A DNA stretch of 62,161 bases from Candidatus Tumulicola scandinaviensis (GCA_003140835.1 PLLA01000075.1:34537-96697), one strand, 5' to 3'. Numbered from the stretch's first letter, positions 18,568-27,381 are shown. Numbers and translations: made by a program. Notes: generated by a model not told the origin, from the sequence alone.

Positions 18568-19727
18568 GATGGCCTTTCGATGTTGTCTACAAGCGCCTTG
18601 GCGGTTTCGCGAGCCCGTCGATCCGCGGCGCGAATGCCGTCGAGCGTGGGCTCACCGCATTCTACCCGATCCATCGCGCTTTCGATGATCCCGGCGATAT
18701 CTCCGAAGCCGATCTTCCCTTCGACGAACGCGGCGACGGCGACTTCGTTGGCCGCCGACAGAACCGCCGGCATCGTCCCACCGCCGGCAAGCGCCCGGTA
18801 GGCGAGGCGCACGCACGGAAACCGATCGGGGTCAGGTGCCTCGAACTCATAACGCAGACAGCCGGTGCCGGGTTTTCCGCCGAGCGCAATTAGGTCGGTT
18901 TCCGGCCGGCCGCCGGGTTGGGTCGGGAGACGATCGGGGTAGGCCAGGGCATATCCGATCGGCAGGCGCATGTCGGGGGCGGCCAGTTGTCCCTTGACGC
19001 TGCCGTCGGTGAAAACCACGAAACCGTGCGCGATGGACTGCGGATGAACGACGAAACGCACCCGTTCGCCGGGCACCCCGAACAAACGGCTGGCCTCGAT
19101 GACTTCGAGCCCTTTGTTCATCATGGTCGCCGAATCGATGGTATTCTTCGTTCCCATGCGCCAGGTCGGATGGGCGAGGGCCTCCGCCAGATCGGCCCGC
19201 GCCATCGCTTCGCGAGTCGTCCGCCAAAACGGGCCGCCCGATGCGGTCAGGACGATTTCCGCGACGGTCGACCGATCTTCACCCACCAGGCACTGGAAGA
19301 TGGCGCTGTGCTCGCTGTCGACCGGCAATAGGTGCGCTCCACTTCGCCCCGCGGCCGCCACCAGCAGCTCGCCGGCCGCCACGATCAACTCCTTGTTGGC
19401 GACCGCAATGGATATACCGCAGTCGACGGCTGCGAACACCGCGTCGAAAGCAACGGCACCGTCGGTCGCGGCCAAGAGAACGTCGGGCTCGCTCTCGACG
19501 GCGACCCGCATGAGCCCTCCGGGGCCGTCGGCAACCGTCGTCGTAAGCGAGCAGGCGAAGCGCTCCGCCTGTTCGCTTAGTAAGGCCGCATTGCGCCCCG
19601 CCGCCAGCCCGACGACCTCGAACCGATCCGGGTGCCGCGCGATCACGTCGAGGGCTTGCGTTCCGATCGAGCCCGTCGATCCGAGAATCGCGACGCGCTT
19701 GCGGCTCATCCGTCGTCGGTCGTCCAC
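18558..19727 (-). CDS. dxr: 1-deoxy-D-xylulose-5-phosphate reductoisomerase
   Basis: Second MEP-pathway step: NADPH-dependent conversion of DXP to MEP in the cytoplasm. 389 residues. NADPH-binding ILGSTGSIG at the N terminus, substrate and metal region LLPVDSEHSAIFQCL, and the flexible loop KNTIDSATMMNKGLE. The GTG start overlaps the cdsA stop (TAGTG); ATG 19709 (MSRKR) is the alternative and equally fits the family start. It sits between cdsA and rseP as in many bacteria. Confidence 0.96.
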   Translation of the reverse strand: MDDRRRMSRKRVAILGSTGSIGTQALDVIARHPDRFEVVGLAAGRNAALLSEQAERFACSLTTTVADGPGGLMRVAVESEPDVLLAATDGAVAFDAVFAAVDCGISIAVANKELIVAAGELLVAAAGRSGAHLLPVDSEHSAIFQCLVGEDRSTVAEIVLTASGGPFWRTTREAMARADLAEALAHPTWRMGTKNTIDSATMMNKGLEVIEASRLFGVPGERVRFVVHPQSIAHGFVVFTDGSVKGQLAAPDMRLPIGYALAYPDRLPTQPGGRPETDLIALGGKPGTGCLRYEFEAPDPDRFPCVRLAYRALAGGGTMPAVLSAANEVAVAAFVEGKIGFGDIAGIIESAMDRVECGEPTLDGIRAADRRARETAKALVDNIERPSCR

Positions 19728-20578
19728 TAGACCTGCAGAATACCGAGCAAGTGCAGCGTCGCAAAGAACGCGACGCCGCCGAAAAGGTAGGAGTCAAAGC
19801 GATCGAGCACGCCGCCGTGGCCCTGAATCATGTCGCCGGCGTCCTTGACTCCGGCGTCGCGTTTGAGCGCCGACTCGACGAGGTCTCCGGCTTGCGCTGC
19901 AATGCCGGTCAGCAATCCGAGCACACCGCCCTGCCACCACAGCAAGTGGAGCTGGGGAACGCGGGTCGCGACGATAGCGAAAATCGTAACCACGAGCAGC
20001 GAGCCCAACGAGCCCTCGACGGTTTTCCCAGGCGAGATTTTGGTGAGTTGATTGCGACCGACGAGCGTCCCAATGATCATGCCGAAGATGTCGGTCAGCG
20101 CGATCGTAAGAATCAGGTAGAACGTCAACCACAAGCCGTCTCCCGGAATTTGGCGGACGAACACGAAGTACGTCAACAGCTTTCCGATGTACAGCGCCGC
20201 GAGCAGCGTGTAAGCGGTGCGGGCAAAGTATCCCTTTTGCTCGCCGTACATGCCGATCCAAAATGCCGCAATCACGATTCCCGCAAGAAGTACGCCTTCC
20301 CACTTGTGCAACATCCCGAGGGCCGCCATGACGACGTAACCGCCTACGCCCAGCAAGGCCACCGGGTATTCCAGCGGTTGACCCTTCTTCTCGCAGAGCG
20401 CGTTGAGTTCGTAGATGCTCGCCAGGCCGATCGCCAGAATGAGCGCGTAAAACGTCCAGGGAACGACGACGCTTCCCAAGCCGATGACCGCAACGATCGC
20501 GCCGACGACGACGCGGCGGGCGGTGATGGGGTTCCCGCGAGTCGCGGCCGCCGAGGCGATCGCGTCGGGCGCGCTCAC
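19727..20578 (-). CDS. cdsA: phosphatidate cytidylyltransferase
   Basis: Makes CDP-diacylglycerol from CTP and phosphatidic acid at the inner membrane. 283 residues from the GTG that overlaps the uppS stop (GTGA, preceded by GGAGGAGC). About eight membrane helices. The C-terminal signature KRDAGVKDAGDMIQGHGGVLDRFDS is clear; a Gln replaces the usual Pro before GHGG. The open frame extends to 20656, but the extra arginine-rich residues lie inside uppS. Confidence 0.93.
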   Translation of the reverse strand: MSAPDAIASAAATRGNPITARRVVVGAIVAVIGLGSVVVPWTFYALILAIGLASIYELNALCEKKGQPLEYPVALLGVGGYVVMAALGMLHKWEGVLLAGIVIAAFWIGMYGEQKGYFARTAYTLLAALYIGKLLTYFVFVRQIPGDGLWLTFYLILTIALTDIFGMIIGTLVGRNQLTKISPGKTVEGSLGSLLVVTIFAIVATRVPQLHLLWWQGGVLGLLTGIAAQAGDLVESALKRDAGVKDAGDMIQGHGGVLDRFDSYLFGGVAFFATLHLLGILQV

Positions 20579-21312
20579 GCTCCTCCGAACCGCCGCTCGC
20601 GCTGCTGATACTCGATCAACGCGCGGACGAGATCGTCTCGCGAAAAGTCGGGCCACAGCACGTCGCTCAAAACCAGCTCCGCGTAGGCGGCCTGATAGAG
20701 CAAGAAGTTCGACAGCCGGTGCTCGCCGCCCGGGCGTATCAAGAGGTCCAGTTCCGGGAGATCAGCGGTGTAGAGATACCGGCCGATAAGCGCTTCGTCG
20801 ACGGCATCCGCTTTCAACGTACCCGCCGCAACGTCGCGAGCGATCGCGCGCACCGCGCGCGCCAGCTCGGCGTGCGAGCTGTAGTTGACGGCCAGATTCA
20901 AGAGCAAACCGGTGTTCGCGGCGGTCCCGGATTGCAAGCTCGCAAGCGCCCCCCGCGGTCCGGGCGGCAACGATTCCCAATCGCCGATCACGCGAACCCT
21001 CACGTTGTTGCGCATCAGTTCGGCCAGCTCGTTGCGCGCGAAGTACACGCACAGGTCGAAGAGCAGCGAAATCTCGCGCGCGTCGCGATTCCAGTTCTCC
21101 GTGGAAAAACCGTACACCGTGAGCACGCCGATGCCGAGGTCGCTGGCGGCGCGCGTGACGCGCCGAAGCGATACGATGCCGCGCCGGTGCCCTTCGATGG
21201 CAGGAAGGGCGCGCCGTTTTGCCCAGCGCCGGTTTCCGTCCATGATGATCGCAACGTGGCGAGGTAGCGCTTCCAGGTCGACGTCGATCGACCGGCGAGC
21301 CGGATCGATCAC
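20575..21312 (-). CDS. uppS: undecaprenyl diphosphate synthase
   Basis: cis-Prenyltransferase that makes the C55 carrier lipid for cell-wall and glycan synthesis. 245 residues from the GTG that overlaps the stop of the preceding 77-residue gene. Conserved region I HVAIIMDGNRRWAKRR, region III FSTENWNR and the C-terminal RPGGEHRLSNFLLYQAAYAEL are present. A longer frame to 21450 overlaps the upstream gene and would add 46 low-complexity residues, so I rejected it. Confidence 0.95.
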   Translation of the reverse strand: MIDPARRSIDVDLEALPRHVAIIMDGNRRWAKRRALPAIEGHRRGIVSLRRVTRAASDLGIGVLTVYGFSTENWNRDAREISLLFDLCVYFARNELAELMRNNVRVRVIGDWESLPPGPRGALASLQSGTAANTGLLLNLAVNYSSHAELARAVRAIARDVAAGTLKADAVDEALIGRYLYTADLPELDLLIRPGGEHRLSNFLLYQAAYAELVLSDVLWPDFSRDDLVRALIEYQQRERRFGGA

Positions 21313-21542
21313 GGCTGCTTGCGGCTGCGCCGCTCGGGCGTCGCCGTCCCCGGCAGCCGCCGGTAGGATTCGTATCCGACCGTCAAAACGGCCGATTCGT
21401 CGTCGATCATCTGCAAGCGCAGAACGCGCAACGTTCCGCAGCCGATCCAAGCACCGTAGGGGGCGAGCACCGAAAACCGCAAGCGATGCTCGCGCAGCGC
21501 TCGCCGCGCGTCGACCTCCGGCACCAGTGTGAACTCGTTCAC
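21309..21542 (-). CDS. 77-residue protein of unknown function between frr and uppS
   Basis: Starts at a GTG overlapping the frr stop (GTGA) and ends overlapping the uppS start (GTGA), so it is locked into the operon on both sides. The sequence is mixed beta/alpha with one cysteine (WIGCGTLRVLRL), an acidic DDES turn and a basic tail. The perfect coupling on both sides argues for a real gene. I do not recognise a family, and the usual operon in other bacteria has no gene here. Confidence 0.65.
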   Translation of the reverse strand: MNEFTLVPEVDARRALREHRLRFSVLAPYGAWIGCGTLRVLRLQMIDDESAVLTVGYESYRRLPGTATPERRSRKQP

Positions 21543-22096
21543 ACTTCCATTATCTCTTTTTCTTTGGCCGCAACGAGCGCGTCGATCTCCTTGACGTAGC
21601 GATCGGTCAGCTTCTGCAGCGTATCCTGCATGCGCTTGTTGTCGTCCTCGGTGATATCGCTGCTCTTGAGTTGGGCTTTGATCTCATCGTGCGCTTTGTG
21701 CCGGACGTTACGGACGGCAATTTTGCCGTCTTCGGCCTTTTTCTTGACGACCTTCGCGAGGTCTTTGCGGCGCTCTTCGTTCAACGGCGGGATGGTCAAC
21801 CGGATGCCGGTTCCGTCGATATTTGGCGTCAACCCGAGATCGCTTTTCTCGATCGCTTTCTTGATCTCGCCGACGACGCCCTTATCCCAAGCCGTGATTA
21901 TCAGCGTACGGGTATCGGGAGCCGACACGCCGGCCACTTGTTTGACGGGCACCGACTGTCCGTAGGCATCGACGTGAAGCCGGTCGAGCAGCGCCGGCGT
22001 GGCACGTCCGGTTCGAATCGAAGCAAAATCGGCTCGCGTGGCGTCGACGCACTTGGTCATGCGGGATTCGATGTCTTTGAAATAGGAATCGCTCAT
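21539..22096 (-). CDS. frr: ribosome recycling factor
   Basis: Releases post-termination ribosomes together with EF-G. 185 residues, full length. MTKCVDATRADFASIRTGRATPALLD and the C-terminal KKKAEDGKIAVRNVRHKAHDEIK are classic RRF motifs. ATG 22096 follows the pyrH stop by one base; the frame upstream to 22165 is shadow within pyrH. Cotranscribed with pyrH. Confidence 0.97.
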   Translation of the reverse strand: MSDSYFKDIESRMTKCVDATRADFASIRTGRATPALLDRLHVDAYGQSVPVKQVAGVSAPDTRTLIITAWDKGVVGEIKKAIEKSDLGLTPNIDGTGIRLTIPPLNEERRKDLAKVVKKKAEDGKIAVRNVRHKAHDEIKAQLKSSDITEDDNKRMQDTLQKLTDRYVKEIDALVAAKEKEIMEV

Positions 22097-22097
22097 C

Positions 22098-22853
22098 CTA
22101 CACGCTCCTACCCGCGACGGCGGCCGTCCCCTGCGGGCGGCCCACGTAGGTTCCGATCGCCTCACCCCAGATAACGCGCCGAATATTGTCTGGGACGGCC
22201 ATGTCGAACACGATCACCGGCAACGCGTTGTCCATGCAAAGGGCCATCGCGGTCGAATCCATCACCTCGAGCCCGCGCTGCAAGACTTCCATATATTCGA
22301 GCCGTTCGAAGCGCGTGGCGGAGGGGTCTTTCTTGGGATCGGCCGAGTAAATGCCGTCGACTTTGGTTGCCTTGAGAATGGCCTCGGCGTTGACTTCCAC
22401 CGCACGCAGCGCGGCCGTGGTATCGGTCGTGAAGTACGGATTACCGGTTCCGGCTGCGAAGATTACCACACGACCCTTTTCGAGATGCCGAATAGCACGC
22501 CGCCGGATGTACGGTTCGGCGATTTGATGCATCGCAATCGCGGTCTGCACCCGCGAAGGGACGCCCATGCGTTCGAGCGCGTCTTGCAACGCGAGTGCGT
22601 TGATCACGGTTGCGAGCATTCCCATGTAATCGGCAGTCGCCCGATCCATGCCGGCTTCTTCGTGCACTTTACCGCGCCAGATGTTTCCGCCGCCAACCAC
22701 CACCGCGATGGAAACTCCGGCCCGGCTTACTTCGGCTATCTGATCCGCCATCGCTCGGGTCGTGTTGACGTCGACACCGGTCTCTGCTCCGGCAAAAGCT
22801 TCGCCGGAGATCTTGAGCAGCACGCGCGAGAACCGCGGCGGATTAGCCTTCAA
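22098..22853 (-). CDS. pyrH: UMP kinase
   Basis: Phosphorylates UMP to UDP; bacterial amino-acid-kinase fold. About 251 residues. [10 protein letters not shown] near the N terminus, [11 protein letters not shown] and [17 protein letters not shown] are all present, as is the C-terminal [12 protein letters not shown]. The start is an unusual TTG one base after the tsf stop, with GGGAGAG just upstream; no in-frame ATG precedes the conserved N terminus except ones deep inside tsf. Confidence 0.95.
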   Translation of the reverse strand: MKANPPRFSRVLLKISGEAFAGAETGVDVNTTRAMADQIAEVSRAGVSIAVVVGGGNIWRGKVHEEAGMDRATADYMGMLATVINALALQDALERMGVPSRVQTAIAMHQIAEPYIRRRAIRHLEKGRVVIFAAGTGNPYFTTDTTAALRAVEVNAEAILKATKVDGIYSADPKKDPSATRFERLEYMEVLQRGLEVMDSTAMALCMDNALPVIVFDMAVPDNIRRVIWGEAIGTYVGRPQGTAAVAGRSV

Positions 22854-22854
22854 A

Positions 22855-23463
22855 CTACTCTCCCAAAGCGAACTTCGTGAAGCGCCGCACGCGGATCTTC
22901 TCGCCAAGCGCACCGATTGCGCCGTTGATGAGATCGCCGACGCTGATCGCATCGTCCTTGACGAACGCCTGATCGAGCAGACAGTGCTCCTCGAACCACT
23001 TGTTCAGCTTCCCCTCAACGATTCGCTCAGCGACTTCCGGCGGCTTTCCGGCCGGGACGCTCGCACGAAACTCCTCCCGAGCCCGATCGACGACGTCGCT
23101 CGGCACGCTTTCGCGATCGAGATACTGCGGAGACATCGCCGCGATGTGCATCGCGATATCGCGCGACAGCTCGGCGAACTTTGGATTGCGCGCGACGAAG
23201 TCGGTCTCGCTGTTGACTTCGACCAATACGCCGATCTTGCCGCCGGCGTGAATGTAGCTAGCGACGGTTCCCTCGTTCGCGGCGCGTTCGGCCTTCTTGG
23301 CCGCCTGCGCCGCTCCGCGTTCGAGCAGCAGCGCTTTGGCCTTTTGAAAATCGCCGACAGCCTCGACGAGCGCCTTCCGGCAATCCATCATCGGCGCGCT
23401 CGACTCTTCGCGAAGCGCTTTGATTTCGTCGGCCTTGGGTTGATATGACATGGCGGTGGACAA
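22855..23463 (-). CDS. tsf: elongation factor Ts
   Basis: Guanine-nucleotide exchange factor for EF-Tu. 202 residues, the short single-core form seen outside Proteobacteria. The UBA-like N terminus ([19 protein letters not shown]) and the TDFVARN motif in the exchange core are present. I chose TTG 23463 because GGAGAG lies 6 bases before it; ATG 23451 is the alternative but is too far from that site. rpsB ends 15 bases upstream. Confidence 0.95.
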   Translation of the reverse strand: MSTAMSYQPKADEIKALREESSAPMMDCRKALVEAVGDFQKAKALLLERGAAQAAKKAERAANEGTVASYIHAGGKIGVLVEVNSETDFVARNPKFAELSRDIAMHIAAMSPQYLDRESVPSDVVDRAREEFRASVPAGKPPEVAERIVEGKLNKWFEEHCLLDQAFVKDDAISVGDLINGAIGALGEKIRVRRFTKFALGE

Positions 23464-23478
23464 CGTTCTCTCCTTCTC

Positions 23479-24267
23479 CTAAACGCCTGCGGCGGCCTCG
23501 GCTTCGGCGAGCGTCGCCGGCGCTTCCTCGTCGAAGTCGCCGGTCGCCGCGCCCTCGTATTGGCCCTCGTCGTACGCGCTTTCGGTCTCGGTGCGCCCTT
23601 CGACGATCGCGTCGGCGATTTTCCCGACGATGAGCTTGACGGCGCGGATGGCGTCGTCGTTGCCCGGGATTGGATAGTCGATTTCGTCGGGATCGCAGTT
23701 CGTGTCGATCACCGCAATGATCGGAATGCCGAGTTTGCGTGCTTCGAGGACGGCGATACGCTCTTTTTTCGGATCCACGATGAAGATGGCATCGGGTAAG
23801 CGATGCATGTCCTTGATCCCGCCCAAGAAGCGTTCGAGCTTATTCATCTCGTCTTGCAGTTTCGCGACTTCCTTTTTCGGAAGCCGATCGAAATCGCCCT
23901 GAGTCTTCATGTTCTCGAGCTCGCGCAAGCGCGCGATTCGCTTTTGAATGGTGGAGAAATTCGTGAGCGTGCCCCCGAGCCAACGCTGATTCACGAAGAA
24001 GGTTCCGGCTCGCTCGGCCTCCTCGCGCACGGCGTCTTGCGCTTGCTTCTTCGTGCCGACGAAGAGAATCACGCGGCCTTCTCGGGAGAGCTGCTTGACG
24101 ACCTCGATCGTTTCGCGCAGTTTCTGAACGGTGAGCGCGAGGTCGATAATATAGATGCCGTTACGCTCCTGGAAGATGAACGGCTTCATCTTGGGGTTCC
24201 ACCGGCGCGTTTGATGGCCGAAATGGACGCCCGCTTCCAAGAGTTCGCGCATGGTGACGACGGACAT
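23479..24267 (-). CDS. rpsB: 30S ribosomal protein S2
   Basis: 262 residues. Starts [23 protein letters not shown], the family N terminus. Contains [25 protein letters not shown] and [12 protein letters not shown], and ends with an acidic Ala/Glu-rich tail. First gene of the tsf-pyrH-frr block. A strong promoter and a 118-base structured leader precede it, which suits autoregulation of the S2-Ts operon. Confidence 0.97.
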   Translation of the reverse strand: MSVVTMRELLEAGVHFGHQTRRWNPKMKPFIFQERNGIYIIDLALTVQKLRETIEVVKQLSREGRVILFVGTKKQAQDAVREEAERAGTFFVNQRWLGGTLTNFSTIQKRIARLRELENMKTQGDFDRLPKKEVAKLQDEMNKLERFLGGIKDMHRLPDAIFIVDPKKERIAVLEARKLGIPIIAVIDTNCDPDEIDYPIPGNDDAIRAVKLIVGKIADAIVEGRTETESAYDEGQYEGAATGDFDEEAPATLAEAEAAAGV

Positions 24268-24385
24268 GATGAAACAGACCTTTCTGGCTCCCGGCCGCGG
24301 GCCATCCCGGCGTTGCGGTCGCATCGTGGAACCATGACCGCCCAGCCTCCATGCCGGGCGAAGTAAAGGGCCACCCGAGGGCAGC
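24268..24385 (-). promoter_or_regulatory. rpsB mRNA leader with stem-loops
   Basis: About 118 bases between the predicted start site and ATG. On the minus strand it can form GCCCGGC-ATGGAG-GCTGGGC (with one G-U pair) followed by GCGGTC...GACCGC around a 15-base loop, then GC-rich pairing before the start codon. Ribosomal protein S2 operons are commonly controlled by S2 binding to such leaders; that role here is inference. Confidence 0.4.
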
Positions 24386-24391
24386 CGCGCG

Positions 24392-24420
24392 ATTATACCA
24401 CGGCCCCTAGCCGTGGTCTA
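24392..24420 (-). promoter_or_regulatory. rpsB promoter with dyad in the spacer
   Basis: On the minus strand: -35 TAGACC (4 of 6 consensus), 17-base spacer, and a perfect -10 TATAAT. The spacer is filled by an 8-base-arm palindrome ACCACGGC...GCCGTGGT (24397-24417) with a 5-base centre. The dyad could be an operator, or the hairpin of a terminator for the upstream sat gene. The hexamers and dyad are seen directly; use is inferred. Confidence 0.6.
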
Positions 24421-24438
24421 CGAAGCAACCGCCGCGCC

Positions 24439-24459
24439 AGGGCCGTCTTATACGGCCCT
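24439..24459. terminator. stem-loop after sat
   Basis: Perfect 8-base-arm inverted repeat AGGGCCGT-CTTAT-ACGGCCCT, 27 bases past the sat stop codon. No T-tract follows on the minus strand, so it may be a weak or Rho-assisted terminator, or an operator. Its centre is 42 bases from the centre of the dyad in the rpsB promoter. The nonamer ATACGGCTA is repeated in tandem at 24471-24488, ending in the sat stop. Confidence 0.4.
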
Positions 24460-24485
24460 TGGCAACGACGATACGGCTAATACGG

Positions 24486-25628
24486 CTAGGCCGAGGCGGC
24501 CTCGCGCGACGCTTCGATCAGAATTTGGGCAACCTCAGGCCGCGAGAACTCCGGCGGAGGTAACTCGCCCGCGCGCAGCATCTCGCGCACGGCCGTGCCG
24601 CTGAGCGAGACGTGATTGGCGACGTCGTGGCTGCAGGTCTTTTTGGTACCCATAGCCAGGCAACGCCGGCAATAGAAGCTGTTTTCGTACTTCAGAGGCG
24701 TGATCCCCAACTCTTCCGGGGTGAACTCCTCGAATAGCTTCTGTGCGTCGTAGGTTCCGTAGTAACTCCCCACGCCCGCGTGGTCGCGTCCAACGATGAA
24801 GTGGGTGCAACCGTAGTTCTTGCGGATCATCGCGTGGAAAATCGCTTCCCGCGGACCCGCATAGCGCATGGCCGCCGGCAACGTGCTCAACAGCACGCGG
24901 TCGGCAGGATAGTAGTTATCGAGAAGCGTCCGATAGCAACGCATCCGCACTTCGGCGGGGATATCGTCGCTCTTGGTTTCTCCGACGAGCGGGTGCAGCA
25001 GCAGTCCGTCGACGATTTCGAGCGAACACTTCTGAATGTACTCGTGAGCGCGGTGGACCGGGTTACGCGTTTGGAATCCAACGATGGTCTTCCATCCGCG
25101 ACGTTCGAACTCGGCGCGCGTCTCCATCGGCGAAAGGCTGGCCGGATCGTGCACCGTCGGAAGAACCCAAACCGAACCTCCAACGAGCACGTCTTTGCGC
25201 TCGTAGAGTGCAGCCACGCCGGGATGCTTTTCGTCTTCGGTGCGATACACGTTTTGCGCTTCGCGCTGCTTGTCGTGCTCGAACACGTCCTCGACCTCGA
25301 TGACGCCTCGAAGTTCGCCTTCGCCGTCGTAGAGCGCCGCCCGAATGCCCGCGCTGGGCGCTTCCTCGCGGTCGACGGCTAAAACGACGGGAATGCTCCA
25401 CGGCAACCCATTTGCCAGGCGCATCGACGTCACGACGTTGTCGTAATCCTTACGACTCATGAAACCGGTGAGCGGACTAAAGGCGCCGTTGGCGATGAGC
25501 GCGAGATCGTTCAGCTCGCGACCGGTGAGCGTCAGCTTGCGAAGCCCTTTGGCTTCCTCGCGCAACTCGCGTTCGACCTGGGGGTTGGCCGTTCGATTGA
25601 CCAGCTTGCCACCGTGAGGAGCGATCAT
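24486..25628 (-). CDS. sat: sulfate adenylyltransferase (ATP sulfurylase)
   Basis: Makes adenylyl sulfate (APS) from ATP and sulfate; homo-oligomeric Sat type, 380 residues. Active-site [12 protein letters not shown] and [17 protein letters not shown] are intact. A cysteine set ([13 protein letters not shown]) near the C terminus fits a zinc site seen in many bacterial Sat proteins. ATG overlaps the cysC stop in ATGA. With CysC it forms a sulfate-activation pair; no PAPS reductase or sulfotransferase is nearby. Confidence 0.95.
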   Translation of the reverse strand: MIAPHGGKLVNRTANPQVERELREEAKGLRKLTLTGRELNDLALIANGAFSPLTGFMSRKDYDNVVTSMRLANGLPWSIPVVLAVDREEAPSAGIRAALYDGEGELRGVIEVEDVFEHDKQREAQNVYRTEDEKHPGVAALYERKDVLVGGSVWVLPTVHDPASLSPMETRAEFERRGWKTIVGFQTRNPVHRAHEYIQKCSLEIVDGLLLHPLVGETKSDDIPAEVRMRCYRTLLDNYYPADRVLLSTLPAAMRYAGPREAIFHAMIRKNYGCTHFIVGRDHAGVGSYYGTYDAQKLFEEFTPEELGITPLKYENSFYCRRCLAMGTKKTCSHDVANHVSLSGTAVREMLRAGELPPPEFSRPEVAQILIEASREAASA

Positions 25629-26179
25629 ACTCCCGCCTTTACGTCGGCGCGCACGTAGCCGCGCTTTTCGAGTTCCGCGAGAATTTTCGCGACGCTCTGT
25701 TCGACCGTTTCGAGCTCGCTGTCGACCACCACATCGGGGCTTTCGGGAGCCTCATACGGATCGGATACGCCGGTGAAGTGCTTGATCTCGCCGGAGATCG
25801 CTTTCGCGTAGAGGCCTTTGACGTCGCGACGGGTGAGTTCGTTCAAGGAGCAGCGGACGTAGACTTCGACGAACTGGTCGCTTCCGATGCGCTGGCGCGC
25901 CTCGGCCCGCGCTTGCGCGTAGGGTGAAATTGCAGCGGTGATGACGGAGGCGCCATGCTTGACGAGCAGCGAAGCGACAAACGAGATGCGGCCGATATTG
26001 ATGTCGCGGTCTTCGCGGCTGAATCCGAGCCCCTTCGAAAGATGGGTGCGGACCTCATCGCCGTCGAGCACTTCCACCTTACGGCCACGAGCCGTTAGCT
26101 CGGGTCCGAGAAGTTCGGCAATGGTACTCTTGCCCGCGCCGGATAGACCGGTAAGCCAGACGGTGAATCCCTGGTTCAA
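25625..26179 (-). CDS. cysC: adenylylsulfate kinase
   Basis: Phosphorylates APS to PAPS. 184 residues from the chosen TTG, beginning [19 protein letters not shown], so the P-loop is at residues 11-19. Later [11 protein letters not shown] and [22 protein letters not shown] are family motifs. GGAA lies 6 bases before TTG 26179. The frame stays open to 26335, but the added 52 residues do not look like protein and would fill the divergent control region. Coupled to sat by a 4-base overlap. Confidence 0.93.
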   Translation of the reverse strand: MNQGFTVWLTGLSGAGKSTIAELLGPELTARGRKVEVLDGDEVRTHLSKGLGFSREDRDINIGRISFVASLLVKHGASVITAAISPYAQARAEARQRIGSDQFVEVYVRCSLNELTRRDVKGLYAKAISGEIKHFTGVSDPYEAPESPDVVVDSELETVEQSVAKILAELEKRGYVRADVKAGV

Positions 26180-26438
26180 CTGGAGTTCCTTTCTCGGACG
26201 TTGGTTTAGGGGCGAAAACGCCTCGCGCAGGACATACCCCGAACGCGACCCGAACGTGTCGAGATCGGAACCGGTCGTCTGTGGGCATTCCGCTACGATT
26301 GTATCGCCTCGGGCGGGCGACTTTCCTACGGGCACCGCAATTTATTCCGAGCCGGGCCCCTTCGGGCGGGGGCCATGCCAGGCCCCTCCGCGGCCGGCGC
26401 AGTAACCAGCGGCGATTCGCTTCGTTGGAGGATTGCCG
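26180..26438. promoter_or_regulatory. divergent intergenic region, cysC / rmlA-like
   Basis: 259 bases without a gene. On the minus strand TACAAT (26303-26298) is a possible -10 for cysC, with no good -35. On the plus strand a GC-rich hairpin GGGGCC-ATGCCA-GGCCCC (26369-26386) and a UUCG-type turn (26357-26367) lie in the leader of the rmlA-like gene. GGAGG at 26427-26431 sets that gene's TTG start. I see no known riboswitch. Confidence 0.4.
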
Positions 26439-27173
26439 TTGAAAGGTGTCATCCTGGCGGGTGGGCTCGGGAGCCGGCTGAGACCGCTCACGAAGGTCAC
26501 CAATAAACACTTGCTCCCCGTCTACGACCGGCCCATGATTTACTACCCGATCGAGACGTTGTGCCGCGCGGGCATCCGGGACATCATGATCGTTACCGGC
26601 GGGAGTTCCGCAGGCGATTTCCTCCGTCTGCTCGGCAATGGCGCCGACTTTGGTCTGAAAGACATCGCGTACACGTATCAAGACGGCGAAGGCGGGATCG
26701 CGGACGCACTCAAACTTTGCGAACACTTTGCCGAGGGCGGGCGAATTCTCGTCGTTTTGGGCGACAACCTCGTGCAGGACGACATCTCGCCCTACGTCCG
26801 CAAGTTCAAGAATCAAAAATCCGGAGCGCGGCTTCTTTTAAAAGAAGTCTCCGACCCGCAACGCTTCGGCGTCGCAGAACTCGACGGCAACCGGATCGTA
26901 CGGATCGAAGAGAAGCCCGAATATCCGAAAAGTTCGTATGCGGTCACCGGCATTTATATGTACGACCGGCGCGTCTTCGACTTCATCCGCGACCTCACGC
27001 CCTCGGCGCGCGGAGAGTTGGAAATCACCGACGTGAACAATCGCTACATCGCGAACGGCGATATGCATTTCGACGTCCTCCAGGGATGGTGGACCGACGC
27101 CGGACAGTTCGAAAGCTTGTATAACGCCGCGGCCCTGATCGCTCACGAGCGCGGCGTCCAGGCGAGAGGGTAA
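26439..27173 (+). CDS. glucose-1-phosphate thymidylyltransferase-like nucleotidyltransferase
   Basis: 244 residues starting at TTG 26439, 7 bases after GGAGG; the TTG at 26433 is too close to that site. The nucleotide-binding GVILAGGLGSRLRPLT is followed by TNKHLLPVYDRPMIYYPIE, GDNL, RFGVAEL, EEKPEYPKSSYAVTGIYMYD and WWTDAGQFESL, as in RmlA/RfbA. It is shorter than typical RmlA (about 290 residues) and lacks the C-terminal extension. No rmlBCD genes are near. The product is probably a dTDP- or UDP-hexose for glycans. csrA follows after 4 bases. Confidence 0.85.
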   Translation: MKGVILAGGLGSRLRPLTKVTNKHLLPVYDRPMIYYPIETLCRAGIRDIMIVTGGSSAGDFLRLLGNGADFGLKDIAYTYQDGEGGIADALKLCEHFAEGGRILVVLGDNLVQDDISPYVRKFKNQKSGARLLLKEVSDPQRFGVAELDGNRIVRIEEKPEYPKSSYAVTGIYMYDRRVFDFIRDLTPSARGELEITDVNNRYIANGDMHFDVLQGWWTDAGQFESLYNAAALIAHERGVQARG

Positions 27174-27177
27174 CGCC

Positions 27178-27381
27178 GTGCTCGTCCTTACCCGCAAGAT
27201 CAATCAGTCGATCGAAATCGGTGACGATATCCGCGTTGTCGTCGTCGGCATCGAGGGCGGTAAGGTGGAACTCGGCGTCCTCGCGCCGCCGGAGATTGCG
27301 ATCCGGCGCTCCGCGGCCGCGCATCCTTCAACTACGCGCCTGCGGCGCTCCGCTCAGGATGACACGCCTACTTCGCAGTAA
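27178..27381 (+). CDS. csrA: CsrA with atypical repeat-derived C terminus
   Basis: RNA-binding post-transcriptional regulator. Residues 1-44 align with the CsrA core: MLVLTRKINQSIEIGDDI, then VELGVLAPPEIAIRR with Arg44, a key RNA contact, retained. GTG start. After Ser45 the usual REE...helix is missing. The remaining 22 residues are read from a palindromic repeat-like sequence (27322-27364) and its flank, and the total is 67 residues. The 3' end overlaps the convergent ABC exporter by 14 bases. RNA binding by the core is plausible; dimer stability is uncertain. Confidence 0.8.
   Translation: MLVLTRKINQSIEIGDDIRVVVVGIEGGKVELGVLAPPEIAIRRSAAAHPSTTRLRRSAQDDTPTSQ
27322..27364. repeat. palindromic intergenic-type repeat inside csrA 3' end
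   Basis: Outer arms CATCCT...AGGATG (27322-27327 and 27356-27361) enclose an inner stem GCGCC-TGC-GGCGC. The wording resembles a short dispersed repeat that I recall from many environmental bacterial genomes (GTCATCCTGAGC...GAAGGATG type). I saw one copy in this window. It supplies the last codons of csrA. Confidence 0.5.

Noticed and set aside
22851..22952. N-terminal extension of pyrH
   Set aside because: It lies inside tsf and is serine/arginine-rich shadow; TTG 22853 fits the family N terminus.
26180..26335. N-terminal extension of cysC
   Set aside because: The open frame has no protein-like character and fills the divergent control region; TTG 26179 has a ribosome site.
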